Part shown: piece by piece, positions 56,792 to 64,000 of the stretch
How positions within the stretch are numbered: position 1 is the first letter of the stretch
Layout: each line of letters begins with the position of its first letter
Assembly: GCA_963781895.1 (NCBI GenBank)
Contig: CAWAIM010000054.1
Location: 1 to 64,000 of the forward strand
DNA length: 64,000 bases
Direction: 5' to 3'
DNA from: Roseiarcus sp963781895
GTDB lineage: Bacteria > Pseudomonadota > Alphaproteobacteria > Rhizobiales > Beijerinckiaceae
The notes under the pieces: generated by a model
What the model was told of the DNA's origin: nothing
The model's input: only the letters and a program-made list of their open reading frames with translations
The model's database searches: none
Program-made: the position numbers and the translations under genes

Positions 56792-57358
56792 CTACCCGGG
56801 GCGGCGCCTGCCAATCAGGCGAACGGTGCTCGCCTGCGAACCCTTCTCGCCCTGTTCCTCCACGAAACCGACCTCGGAGCCGACGCTCAAACGGCCAAAG
56901 GCGCCATCGAGGACAGCATTGCGGTGAAAGTAGATTTCCCGCCCGTCCGCCGTTTCGATGAAGCCGCAATCTTCCCCGGCCAGAAATTTCGTCACCCGAC
57001 CGTGGTCTTCCGGCACATGTTCCTTGATTTGACCGCGCATGTGGCGCTGGACGTCTTCGATCTGGCGTATCGCCGCGTCGAAAGCTTCTTTGATCGCGAC
57101 CTGCGCATGCTCGCGTTCCGGCTTGTCCCGGTGTGATTTATCGACGACGACATCGCTATGCTCTGGCATTGCGACGCGAATCTCGACACTGAATTGATCA
57201 CCGTGGCGGTGCCTGGTCTGCGGCCCGGCGACGACGACATGACAGCTCGTGATTCGAGGGCTGAACTTTTCGAGGCGGCGCACCTGTGTCGCGATCTCGG
57301 ATCGGATCTCCTCCGAAGGCTCACAGTGCCGAAAGGCAATCTCGACTGGCACTTGCAT
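56792..57358 (-). CDS. Ribosome hibernation factor (HPF/RaiA) fused to a cold-shock domain
   Basis: 188 residues. Residues 1-105: HPF/RaiA-type domain (VEIAFRHCEPSEEIRSEIATQVRRLEKFSPRITSCHVVVAGP, read 4-45; then QFSVEIRVAMPEHSDVVVDKS and IKEAFDAAIRQIEDV). Residues ~109-183: cold-shock domain GRVTKFLAGEDCGFIETADGREIYFHRNAVL with RNP1-like CGFIET and RNP2-like IYFHRN. It probably binds idle ribosomes and RNA in stress. Convergent with the Mth938-like gene. Confidence 0.88.
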   Translation of the reverse strand: MQVPVEIAFRHCEPSEEIRSEIATQVRRLEKFSPRITSCHVVVAGPQTRHRHGDQFSVEIRVAMPEHSDVVVDKSHRDKPEREHAQVAIKEAFDAAIRQIEDVQRHMRGQIKEHVPEDHGRVTKFLAGEDCGFIETADGREIYFHRNAVLDGAFGRLSVGSEVGFVEEQGEKGSQASTVRLIGRRRPG

Positions 57359-58006
57359 GGCTGATCCCCACCCTACGAGAGCGCCTTCTTGTGCCGCTGA
57401 TCGGCCAATTTTGCGCCCGTTAGAGAGATAGTGCGGCGGAGGCCTCGACGCCAGCCCGCGGCGCCATTGATCGGCGCCGGCTTCTCGCGCCCGCGATCGA
57501 GATCCGATCGATTGACGAGGCGCGGCTCCGCGACGAGGAAGCGGCCCGCGCCCGCGGGGGCTCGACCCGACCCGCGCGCGACCGGACCGGACTGGTCAGG
57601 CTGCCCTGGATCATGCCCTAAGGTTCGTGCGCCGCCTGCGCGCGCATGCCGAGTATCGCAATCTCCCGGTTGAGCAGAACATCAAAGTTCACGAATTCGT
57701 GACCAAGCGTTATGTGAGATCAACCGGAAACCCGATTGACAAATCATCTACGCCGCCAGACATTTGCTCCGCGGCGGTTGTATTTGTGGGGACCCTGAGG
57801 CCCGGCTGGGCGGGGCTATTCGCCAAATCGGAGTTGGCTATCGCCGGGCTGAAAAGGCCCGGGCCGCGTGTGCGTAAAGCGTGACTAACAACGTAGCGTA
57901 CAAGGCCGCCTTCGGGCGGCCTTTTTTTGCTCGCCGCGCCCCCGGCGGCGCCCAAGCAGGCGTCAACGAGAGGCCCATTCGCAGGCGCGGCTCGCCGCGT
58001 CACGCC
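57359..58006. other. Unexplained 650-base stretch ending in a terminator
   Basis: No frame gives a clear protein. The plus-strand frame ending at 57884 has plausible composition (RNLPVEQNIKVHEFVTKRYV) but no good start and no recognised relative. A plus-strand terminator at 57902 implies that something on the plus strand is transcribed here, perhaps a small RNA; the part 57800-57880 can fold with GCCCGGC / GCCGGGC arms. Confidence 0.4.
57902..57928 (+). terminator. Rho-independent terminator without an assigned gene
   Basis: A perfect 9-bp stem AAGGCCGCC / GGCGGCCTT closing a TTCG tetraloop, with an uninterrupted run of seven T overlapping the 3' edge of the stem on the plus strand. No plus-strand gene of known type lies just upstream. 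Confidence 0.8.
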
Positions 58007-58216
58007 TCAGCCCTTCTCCACCCATTCCTCCCCGACCTTCTCGTAAACACGCTTCACCGCCGCCCAGGCGATGCGGAAGGCGGCTTCCTCCTGACGGGGG
58101 TCGTGCGCGTGGGCGGCGAAGGCGTGGTTGAAGGCCTCGCGAAAAATGTCCTGCGCATGCTCGGGCAGATGCGACCGGACCGAGGGCGGCAGATCGGCGT
58201 TGACGCTGTAGGGCAT
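58007..58216 (-). CDS. ChaB-family protein
   Basis: 69 residues: MPYSVNADLPPSVRSHLPEHAQDIFREAFNHAF and AFRIAWAAVKRVYEKVGEEWVEK, the ChaB fold (small, first described as a regulator of the ChaA cation antiporter; most copies have no known role). The ATG at 58216 is decided by GGAGGA seven bases upstream; an in-frame ATG at 58237 is poorer. No chaA in the window. Confidence 0.88.
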   Translation of the reverse strand: MPYSVNADLPPSVRSHLPEHAQDIFREAFNHAFAAHAHDPRQEEAAFRIAWAAVKRVYEKVGEEWVEKG

Positions 58217-58805
58217 GGCTTCCTCCGAAATCGACAACGCCGGATCGAACGCCGTCGCTCCGGCGCGTTCAAGCGCGACGCTTCACGGTCCGCAGCGGGC
58301 CGGCGTCTTGTCCGCGCCGCGAGCGGTCATGGCGATGCATGTCCGCTTTCGCAGTCCCTTCGTCGGCCTGATCGCTTTCCGTGGGAACATTTTCCTTTCT
58401 GATAATCACAAGTCATGCTATCATTCCTGTCGTCATGGACAATACAATCGCCAGCGCATGCCGAGAAGCGAAGACGGTGGCGGCCGGTTCGATGCGTGAC
58501 CGCGCATATAACAATCGCGTTCAGTCCTTCACGGAGCCTGGGAAGCTTTTTTCACGTCGGAATCGCCGCAACCTCTTGAAAAGCCCCGATTCGGACGAAG
58601 GAATCCAAGGAAATCCAAGGATATTTTTCTTGGTTTTTCTTGGTTTGGCTTGGTTTGGCTTGGAGCGGCTTTGATCGGCTTGGAAAAATTTGCCTCGACG
58701 GAGCAATAGAATTACAATAAAATTTTGATGAATTGACTGGCCGGCCGCCGCGGGTCGCGGTCGTTCGTTGGAAAGCACAGTTCTCAAGCGCTGGTCCAGC
58801 CGCCC
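58217..58805. other. Gene-free stretch with lower GC
   Basis: About 590 bases. Open frames cross it on both strands but they translate the phased repeat tract at 58601-58683 into low-complexity sequence, so I do not call them genes. Between 58390 and 58560, and 58680 and 58740, base composition is clearly more AT-rich than neighbouring genes. Confidence 0.45.
58601..58683. repeat. Ten-base phased repeat tract
   Basis: Eight consecutive 10-base units in register: two copies of (G/A)AATCCAAGG, then ATATTTTTCT, TGGTTTTTCT, two copies of TGGTTTGGCT, TGGAGCGGCT and TTGATCGGCT. The CCAAGG units are on one side and the CTTGG units on the other, giving overall inverted symmetry. One unit equals roughly one helical turn. 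Confidence 0.7.
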
Positions 58806-59027
58806 TCAGGCGATGATGTCGGGCGTCAACTGGTCCTCGAGTTGCGCGAGGCGGTCGCGCAACAGCAGCTTGCGCTTCTTGAGCCGCTGCAGCTGCAGTT
58901 GATCCGCCTGTCCGGCCTGGCGAAGCGCCTCGATCGCCGCGTCGAGATCGCGGTGCTCCTCGCGCAGCCGCTCGATCTGGGCGACGAGGGCGGCGCGTTC
59001 CTCAGGCGTGAGCTCCTTGCCTTCCAT
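58806..59027 (-). CDS. DUF465 (YdcH-like) small coiled-coil protein, minus-strand copy
   Basis: 73 residues: LTPEERAALVAQIERLREEHRDLDAAIEAL, LQRLKKRKLLLRDRLAQLEDQL, with the LKKRKLLLRD(R/E) core of DUF465. Entirely helical with a long coiled coil. Function unknown; widespread in alphaproteobacteria as single or paired genes. Divergent from the second copy. Confidence 0.9.
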   Translation of the reverse strand: MEGKELTPEERAALVAQIERLREEHRDLDAAIEALRQAGQADQLQLQRLKKRKLLLRDRLAQLEDQLTPDIIA

Positions 59028-59283
59028 GTGCGGTCCCGTCTCCCGCCCCCTTAACGCCTCGCTTGGGTTTCGATGCGCCCCTGACTATGCGGGGGCGGCC
59101 CGGCGCGCGCAAGCCGCCGGCGTTTCGGGCCCGTCCCGCCGGAAAGGGTCGGCGCCGCCGGGAACTCACCCGAATTGCTACCCCTGTGGGAAATGATTTG
59201 AACGCCGCTCCCCATTTTTGCCGCTTGCATGGATTAGCGGTTGTGTCACAATTTCGTCGTCGTGAACGTGAGGGAGCGGTCCC

Positions 59284-59472
59284 ATGTCGATTGATTCGCA
59301 TCTCAGCGAGCTGGTGCGCCGTCACCAGGCCATTGAAGAAGCGATCCTGGCCGAAGAAAATCATCCAGCGTCAGACGACATCAAAGTACACGAGCTCAAG
59401 CGTAAGAAACTTCACCTGAAAGATCAGATCGAGAGGCTCAAGCATCAGGCCGAGCCGACCGCCGCGCACTGA
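59284..59472 (+). CDS. DUF465 (YdcH-like) small coiled-coil protein, plus-strand copy
   Basis: 62 residues: MSIDSHLSELVRRHQAIEEAILAEENHP, KVHELKRKKLHLKDQIERL, the standard DUF465 pattern. Ribosome site GTGAGGGAG just upstream. Divergent paralogue of the gene at 58806, separated by 256 bases. Confidence 0.92.
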   Translation: MSIDSHLSELVRRHQAIEEAILAEENHPASDDIKVHELKRKKLHLKDQIERLKHQAEPTAAH

Positions 59473-59504
59473 GCGCCGCGGGCGAGAGGCGCGATCGCGC
59501 TGTC

Positions 59505-60629
59505 CTAACGCGCGCCGAGGGCTATTCGCCATTCCTCGCTGACTGTTGGGTCGCGCTCGTCGGCCCGCCTCTCTTCCGCATGCGCAGCAAGCTCCGCCCT
59601 CGGGATCAGGCGCGCGAGCGCCCAGATGGCGGCGCCGCGCACGAGTGGCGATGTGTCCCGAAGACGTGGGATCGCCGCTTCGGCGAGCGCAGGCGTTCGC
59701 GAGTTTCCGATGGCGATCATCACGTTGCGCAGGAAGCGCGCGCGCCCGACCCGCTTGATCGCGCTCCCGGAAAACAGGGCGCGAAACGACGCGTCGTCGA
59801 GCCGCGCGAGTTCGGCGAGCCGCGGGGCGTTGAGATCGTCACGCGCGGCGAGCTTCGCCTCACGTCCGGCTTTCGCGAATTTATTCCACGGGCAGACGGC
59901 GAGGCAATCGTCGCAGCCATAGATCCGATTGCCGATCGCTGCGCGCAGCCCATGCGGTATCGGCCCTTTGTGTTCGATGGTCAGGTAGGAAATGCAACGC
60001 CGCGCGTCGATCTGGTAGGGCGTCGGGAACGCTTTGGTCGGACAGGCGTCGAGGCAGGCGCGGCAATGGCCGCAATGATCGGTCTCGGGCGGATCTGGCG
60101 GCAGATCGAGGTCGGTGAGAATCGCGCCCAGGAACAGCCAGGAACCGAATTCGCGCGAAACCACATTCGTGTGCTTTCCCTGCCAGCCGAGGCCGGCGCG
60201 CGCAGCGAGCGGCTTTTCCATGAGCGGCGCGGTGTCGACGAAGACCTTCGCCTCCACCTTATCCGGCCGAGCCGCAACGACAAGAAAGGCTGCGAGCTGC
60301 TTGAGCCTGCCCTTGACGACGTCGTGGTAGTCACGATGGCGCGCATAGACGGAAATCGCCCCCGCTTCGGGACGTCCGAGCACGCTGAGCGGATCGCTTT
60401 CCGGTCCATAGTTGAGGCCGAGCATGACGATGCTCTTGGCCTCGCCCATCAGCGCGCGCGGATCGACCCGCCGCTCAAAGGTCTCGGCCATCCAGCCCAT
60501 GTCGCCATGCGCGCCATCCGCGAGCCAAGCGGACAGGCGGTCGCGCGCATGCGTGGGCGCATCGGCCGCGGTGACGCGGCACGCCTCGAAGCCGAGCGCG
60601 CGCGCCCGTTCGCGCAGCGCTTCTAGAAG
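59505..60629 (-). CDS. queG: Epoxyqueuosine reductase
   Basis: Last step of queuosine synthesis in tRNA: reduces epoxyqueuosine with a cobalamin and two 4Fe-4S clusters. Seen: MGWMAETFERRVDP, MLGLNYGPESDP, YARHRDYHDVVKGRLKQL, FVDTAPLMEKPLAARAGLGWQGKH (read ~150-173), cluster motifs CGHCRACLDACP and CDDCLAVCPWNKF, and a C-terminal HEAT-like part. Homology begins at the codon at 60629 (LLEALRERARALG), which overlaps the preceding GST stop; no good start codon is in that position, so the true start is uncertain or a base is wrong. Frame stays open upstream to 60779. Confidence 0.92.
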   Translation of the reverse strand, partial: LLEALRERARALGFEACRVTAADAPTHARDRLSAWLADGAHGDMGWMAETFERRVDPRALMGEAKSIVMLGLNYGPESDPLSVLGRPEAGAISVYARHRDYHDVVKGRLKQLAAFLVVAARPDKVEAKVFVDTAPLMEKPLAARAGLGWQGKHTNVVSREFGSWLFLGAILTDLDLPPDPPETDHCGHCRACLDACPTKAFPTPYQIDARRCISYLTIEHKGPIPHGLRAAIGNRIYGCDDCLAVCPWNKFAKAGREAKLAARDDLNAPRLAELARLDDASFRALFSGSAIKRVGRARFLRNVMIAIGNSRTPALAEAAIPRLRDTSPLVRGAAIWALARLIPRAELAAHAEERRADERDPTVSEEWRIALGAR

Positions 60630-61315
60630 TCGAGATCGGCGTAAGTGGCGCTCGGCGCCGCGCCCGGCAGGCGCTCCGCCAGGAGCGGGCGGAACGAGGG
60701 GCGCGACTTCACCCGCGCGTACCAGATTCTGGCGGTTTCGTTCTCGTCCCACTGCGCGTCGCCCAGATAGTCGATGCACGATAGATGCGCCGCCGCCGCG
60801 AGGTCGGCGTAGGTCAGCCGGTCGCCGGCCAGCCAGTTGCGGCCGGAGATCAGATGGCCGATGTAGCGAAGATGATAGCGCAGATTGAAGAGCGCGGCGC
60901 GAACGGTTTCCATGTCCGGGGCGCCGCCGCCCTGCGCCGGATTCATGAAGCGCTTGGTGATCTTCTCCCTCACCAGCCAGTGGCTCAATTCGTTATAGAA
61001 CTTGACGTTGAACCAGTGCGTCAGCCTCCGCGCCTCGGCGCGCTCGAGCGGATCGCCGGGCAACAGCCTGCGGTCGCCGAGGCTCGATCCCCTCGTCTCG
61101 TCGAGATATTCGGCGATGACCTCCGCGCCCGGAAGGCTCGGCGCGCGGTCCTCGACCAGCACCGGAGTCGCGCCCTCGGCGGCCAGAAGCAGGAATTCGC
61201 GCCGCCGCTCCCATCCCCTCTCCTCGATAAGCCTCGGCTCAATTCCCATCTCGCCCAGGACGAGGCGGATGAAGCGCGAATGGGGGCAGAAAGGATGATG
61301 GTGCAGCGTGACCAT
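60623..61315 (-). CDS. fzlA: Glutathione S-transferase-fold protein, FzlA-like
   Basis: 230 residues: MVTLHHHPFCPHSRFIRLVLGEMGIEP and ERRREFLLLAAEGATPVLVED form a GST N-domain; C-domain YLGDAQWDENETARIWYARVKSRPSF. The opening HHHPFCPHSRF is that of FzlA, the FtsZ-binding GST relative needed for division in Caulobacter, and its neighbour queG is frequent in this class. The ATG at 61315 was chosen by the family start. FzlA identity is by pattern only; an ordinary GST is the alternative. Confidence 0.82.
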   Translation of the reverse strand: MVTLHHHPFCPHSRFIRLVLGEMGIEPRLIEERGWERRREFLLLAAEGATPVLVEDRAPSLPGAEVIAEYLDETRGSSLGDRRLLPGDPLERAEARRLTHWFNVKFYNELSHWLVREKITKRFMNPAQGGGAPDMETVRAALFNLRYHLRYIGHLISGRNWLAGDRLTYADLAAAAHLSCIDYLGDAQWDENETARIWYARVKSRPSFRPLLAERLPGAAPSATYADLDF

Positions 61316-61451
61316 TCGGGCGCGGACGCGGTATGAGAAAGGCGCGCGGCCGGGCGAGCGCCGCGCGTCGCTTCTCAAATGCGTCACCGCAGGTTAACTC
61401 TTGGTAAACCGCCGGAGCGCCGGCCGAACTTGCGGTTAACGGGTGGCCGGC

Positions 61452-62093
61452 TCAACCGAGGATTTCGGCCGACTGGATTCGCCACACCTCGGCCGCGTTC
61501 ATTTTCGCCCAGGCGCTGCTGAGGGAATCGTTGGCGTCGATCGCCCGGCAAGCGTCTTCGATGACGAAGGTCTCGAAACCCTCGGCGCGCGCATCGAGCG
61601 CCGAAAAGGCGACGCAATAGTCGGTCGCCAAGCCGCAGGCGAAGATCCGCTTCACGCCGCGCGCCTTCAACAGCGCCGCCAGGCCTGTCGATGTTTTCCG
61701 GTCCGCTTCCACGAACGCCGAGTAGGAATCGACACCCGCATGCATGCCCTTGCGCAGAATGAGGAATGCGAGGTCGATTGCGAGGTTCGGGTGAAGCGCG
61801 GCCCCCGCCGTCCCCTGCACGCAATGGTCGGGCCAAAGCACCTGGTCGCCGTAGGCGAGCCGCTTCACCTCGAACGGTCTCGCGCCGTCGTGGCGAGACG
61901 CGAACGAGGCATGCCCGGCCGGGTGCCAATCCTGGGTCACGACCATATGCGCAAACCGTCGCGCGAGCGCGTTGACCAGGGGGACGACTGCATCTCCCTC
62001 GGCGACGGCCAACGCCCCGCCCGGCATGAAATCGGACTGGATGTCGATCGCCAGAAGAACGTCCTGATCGTCAATCGTGATCGCCGATGGCAC
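61452..62093 (-). CDS. pncA: Nicotinamidase (pyrazinamidase)
   Basis: 213 residues. Hydrolyses nicotinamide to nicotinate for NAD salvage. Seen: LLAIDIQSDFMPGGALAV (catalytic Asp), QDWHPAGHASFASRH (metal His pair), WPDHCVQGTAGAALHP, LRKGMHAGVDSYSAF (Lys) and CGLATDYCVAFSALDA (nucleophile Cys). The start overlaps the end of the upstream membrane-protein gene by 23 bases, so they are translated from one message. Confidence 0.94.
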   Translation of the reverse strand: MPSAITIDDQDVLLAIDIQSDFMPGGALAVAEGDAVVPLVNALARRFAHMVVTQDWHPAGHASFASRHDGARPFEVKRLAYGDQVLWPDHCVQGTAGAALHPNLAIDLAFLILRKGMHAGVDSYSAFVEADRKTSTGLAALLKARGVKRIFACGLATDYCVAFSALDARAEGFETFVIEDACRAIDANDSLSSAWAKMNAAEVWRIQSAEILG

Positions 62094-63042
62094 GGGGATG
62101 GCCTCCTCTCGACAGCAGGAGCGAGCGCAACCGGTCGCGCTCGAACACGAGCACGACGATCAGCGCGAAGATCAGCGGCAAGATCAGATAAAGCAGCCGG
62201 AACACCAGAAGCGCAGCCACGACGTTCGCCTGGGGCTCGTCCGGCATCGCCGAAAGGAAGGCAATTTCCAGCACCCCGAGCCCGCCGGGCGCATGGCTGA
62301 CGAGGGCAAGCGTAAAGGACGCGAGAAAGACTCCCAGAACCACCGCGAAGCCGGGATTGGCGGCGTTCGGCAACGCGAAAAAGACGATTCCGGCGGCGCC
62401 AATCAATTCGAGCGGTCCGGCAAGCATTTGTCGCGCCGCCACCGGCGGGCGCGGATAGACGAGTTCAAAGTTGCCCACCTTGAGCGGACGAAAATGCAAC
62501 AGAGATCCGACGATATAGAGGCTCGAGGCGCCGATCAGCGCCACCGCCCCCGTCTGGCCCAGCCACACCGGCGCGCCAGCGTAGCGTTCGACGAGTTCAG
62601 GATGGAACAGGAGCAATAAGCCGCCCAGCGTCACCACGCCGAGCGCGAAGGTGAACGAGCAGAAGGCGACCAGCACGCCGATCTCGCCAACGCTGAGCCC
62701 CTTGGTCGAATAGGCGCGATATCGGACGACGGCGCCGGAAAATACCGAAGCGCCGATGTTGTGGCTCAGCGCGTAGGTGGTGAAAGACGTCACACTGACG
62801 AAGCGCCAGCCGATTCGGCGACCCAAATGCAAAAGCGCGATCCGGTCGTACCAAGCGAGCGCGGCATAAGCGAGCGATGTCGAACCGATCGCGAGCAGCC
62901 ACCGGCCGAGCGAGATCGAGGTGATCGCATTCTTCAAACTGGCGAAGGAAAGGCCGCGCAGGTCCTTGAACAAAAACCAAGACGATACAGCCACCGCGCC
63001 GGCGCCGATGATCGGCCATACGACGTCCTGGACCCGTTTCAT
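62071..63042 (-). CDS. UPF0104 / LPG-synthase-TM-like membrane protein
   Basis: 323 residues, eight or so membrane spans. It has SSWFLFKDL, YALSHNIGASVFSGAVVRYRAY, and SHAPGGLGVLEIAFLSAMP, all typical of the lysylphosphatidylglycerol synthase transmembrane family. The C-terminal aminoacyl-transferase (DUF2156) domain of MprF is absent, so lysyl transfer is not predicted from this gene alone. ATG at 63042 chosen because homology starts there. Confidence 0.88.
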   Translation of the reverse strand: MKRVQDVVWPIIGAGAVAVSSWFLFKDLRGLSFASLKNAITSISLGRWLLAIGSTSLAYAALAWYDRIALLHLGRRIGWRFVSVTSFTTYALSHNIGASVFSGAVVRYRAYSTKGLSVGEIGVLVAFCSFTFALGVVTLGGLLLLFHPELVERYAGAPVWLGQTGAVALIGASSLYIVGSLLHFRPLKVGNFELVYPRPPVAARQMLAGPLELIGAAGIVFFALPNAANPGFAVVLGVFLASFTLALVSHAPGGLGVLEIAFLSAMPDEPQANVVAALLVFRLLYLILPLIFALIVVLVFERDRLRSLLLSRGGHPRAIGDHD

Positions 63043-63267
63043 TCCTATGTCCGCTCTCGGCGGGCCAACGATGCGCCCCGCCTCAACCTCCCTGCCCGAG
63101 CGACGCGGCGAACGCAAGACCGGAACCCGCGCGCTCGCGACCGACCGCTTTTGATCGAGACGAAATCGCGCTTGCCCAAGCCGCGTCGCGCCGCCATTGT
63201 GAGGCTTTTAATGGCCAATGGGAATCATGCCGGAAATTGCGCAAAGATCCGACCGGGTCACAGGATT

Positions 63268-64000
63268 ATGTCGGCGACCCCCGTAACGATTCCGCTTTGG
63301 TCAGCGTCAACGGCGCGTTGACGCCTCGGGCCCAGGCCATGGTTTCGGTGTTCGATTCGGGGTTTGTGCTAGGCGACGGCGTCTGGGAGGGTTTGCGCCT
63401 CGTCAACGGCCGGATCGCGTTCCTGAGCCGGCATCTCGATCGGCTTTGGGATGGCGCGAAAATGCTGCGAATCGACATCGGCCTGAGCCGCGAGGCGCTG
63501 AAGGCGCGTTTGTTCGAGGTCATCGACGCCAACGCCATGACCGACGGCGTGCATATCCGGCTGATGGCGACACGCGGGGTCAAGCGCTCGCCCTACCAGG
63601 ACCCGCGCCTGACCGTGGGCGCGGCGACGATCGTCATAATCCCCGAATGGAAGCAGCCGAGGCCGGAAATGTTCGCGCGCGGACTCAATCTGTTCACAGT
63701 GCACATTCGCCGAACCGGCCCGGCCGAGCAGGACCAGAAGCTCAACTCACATTCGAAACTCAATTGCGTCCTCGCCTGCATTCAGGCGATGGAGGCGGGG
63801 GCGGACGAGGCGCTGATGCTCGACGATCGCGGCTTCGTGGCGACTTGCAATTCGACTCATTTCTTCATCGTTCACAAGGGCGAGTTGTGGACTTCGGCGG
63901 GTGGCTATTGCCTGGGCGGCATCACCCGGGGCGCGGCGCTGCGCGCGGCCCGGCGGGAAGGAATCCCGGCTTTCGAGAAGGACTTCTCGCTGTTCGACGT
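63268..64000 (+). CDS. Class IV aminotransferase (branched-chain / D-amino-acid type), partial, one frameshift near the start
   Basis: Runs off the right edge. From about 63288 it reads VSVNGALTPRAQAMVSVFDSGFVLGDGVWEGLRLVNG, HLDRLWDGAKMLRIDIGLSRE, EQDQKLNSHSKLNCVLACIQAMEAGADEALMLDDRGFVATCNSTHFFIV and GGITRGAALRAARREGI, all class IV pyridoxal phosphate features (Lys in KLNSHSK, Glu/Thr near TCNSTHFF). The frame lacks a start; the ATG at 63268 (MSATPV) fits if one base is missing near 63285. Substrate class not certain. Confidence 0.87.

Noticed and set aside
57627..57884. Possible 85-codon plus-strand gene ahead of the orphan terminator
   Set aside because: No ribosome site, no relative recognised, and composition becomes atypical after about 57780; kept only as part of the unexplained stretch.
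58381..58787. Open frames on both strands over the phased repeat tract
   Set aside because: They translate a 10-base periodic tract into low-complexity peptide; no start signals.

Overview
The window is high-GC DNA with the gene content of an alphaproteobacterium, most likely order Hyphomicrobiales/Rhizobiales and perhaps near Beijerinckiaceae/Methylocystaceae. The reasons are an alphaproteobacterial porin ending in Phe, an rsh/pyrE/pdxJ/acpS neighbourhood, an IalB-family protein, two DUF465 (YdcH) proteins, an FzlA-like GST beside queG, a two-subunit glycine dehydrogenase, and FixK/FNR-type sites beside universal-stress and BON genes. The genus is inference; there is no rRNA.

Layout. 0-7.1 kb: the end of a transglutaminase-like cysteine peptidase, a gamma-glutamylcyclotransferase, the (p)ppGpp synthase/hydrolase rsh, a porin, then acpS-pdxJ-pyrE, all but the first on the minus strand. 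7.2-8.3 kb: a cupin gene and tRNA-Thr(TGT), with the first ~85 codons of a dead tyrosine integrase just downstream of the tRNA, a scar of a lost island. 8.3-11.6 kb: a xylose-type ABC importer (xylFHG). 11.9-15.0 kb: a di-haem oxidoreductase translationally coupled to a CRTAC1/ASPIC-type secreted repeat protein. 15.2-22.3 kb: a pyrimidine-breakdown operon (Zn-dependent carbamoyl hydrolase, dihydropyrimidinase, four-gene ABC importer) divergent from a RutR-like repressor, with a perfect RutR-type palindrome between them. 22.3-27.4 kb: AidB-like acyl-CoA dehydrogenase, NlpC/P60 peptidase, ribosomal protein L31, an exporter-type ABC half-transporter. 27.4-33.0 kb: an exported GyrI-like protein and the glycine cleavage operon gcvT-H-PA-PB behind a tandem glycine riboswitch. 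33.1-35.6 kb: a lipoprotein, an IalB-family protein, tRNA-Val(GAC), an IS256 scar and a Lys/Ala-tailed protein.

36-57.4 kb is a stress and energy island: phosphoribosyltransferase, an ACP-acyl-AMP ligase-acyltransferase fusion, two DUF2267 proteins, CapA-like protein, a kinase-like protein, divergent PRPP synthetase, a small cytochrome c, tandem Usp, two triple-BON paralogues, a solitary GroEL, an operon of acyl-CoA synthetase, 2-oxoacid dehydrogenase E1alpha/E1beta/E2 and an acyl carrier protein, a host-attachment-family protein, an Mth938-like protein and an HPF-cold-shock fusion. FixK-like palindromes lie between usp and the first BON gene. 58-64 kb is housekeeping: ChaB-like, two DUF465 proteins, queG, FzlA-like GST, pncA, a UPF0104 membrane protein and the start of a class IV aminotransferase.

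At least thirteen genes, including housekeeping ones (rsh, pdxJ, gcvPA), are split by one or more single-base shifts while their protein homology continues across the break. This looks more like uncorrected indel errors in the assembly than gene decay, so I annotate them as full-length genes with shifts and give the approximate break points.
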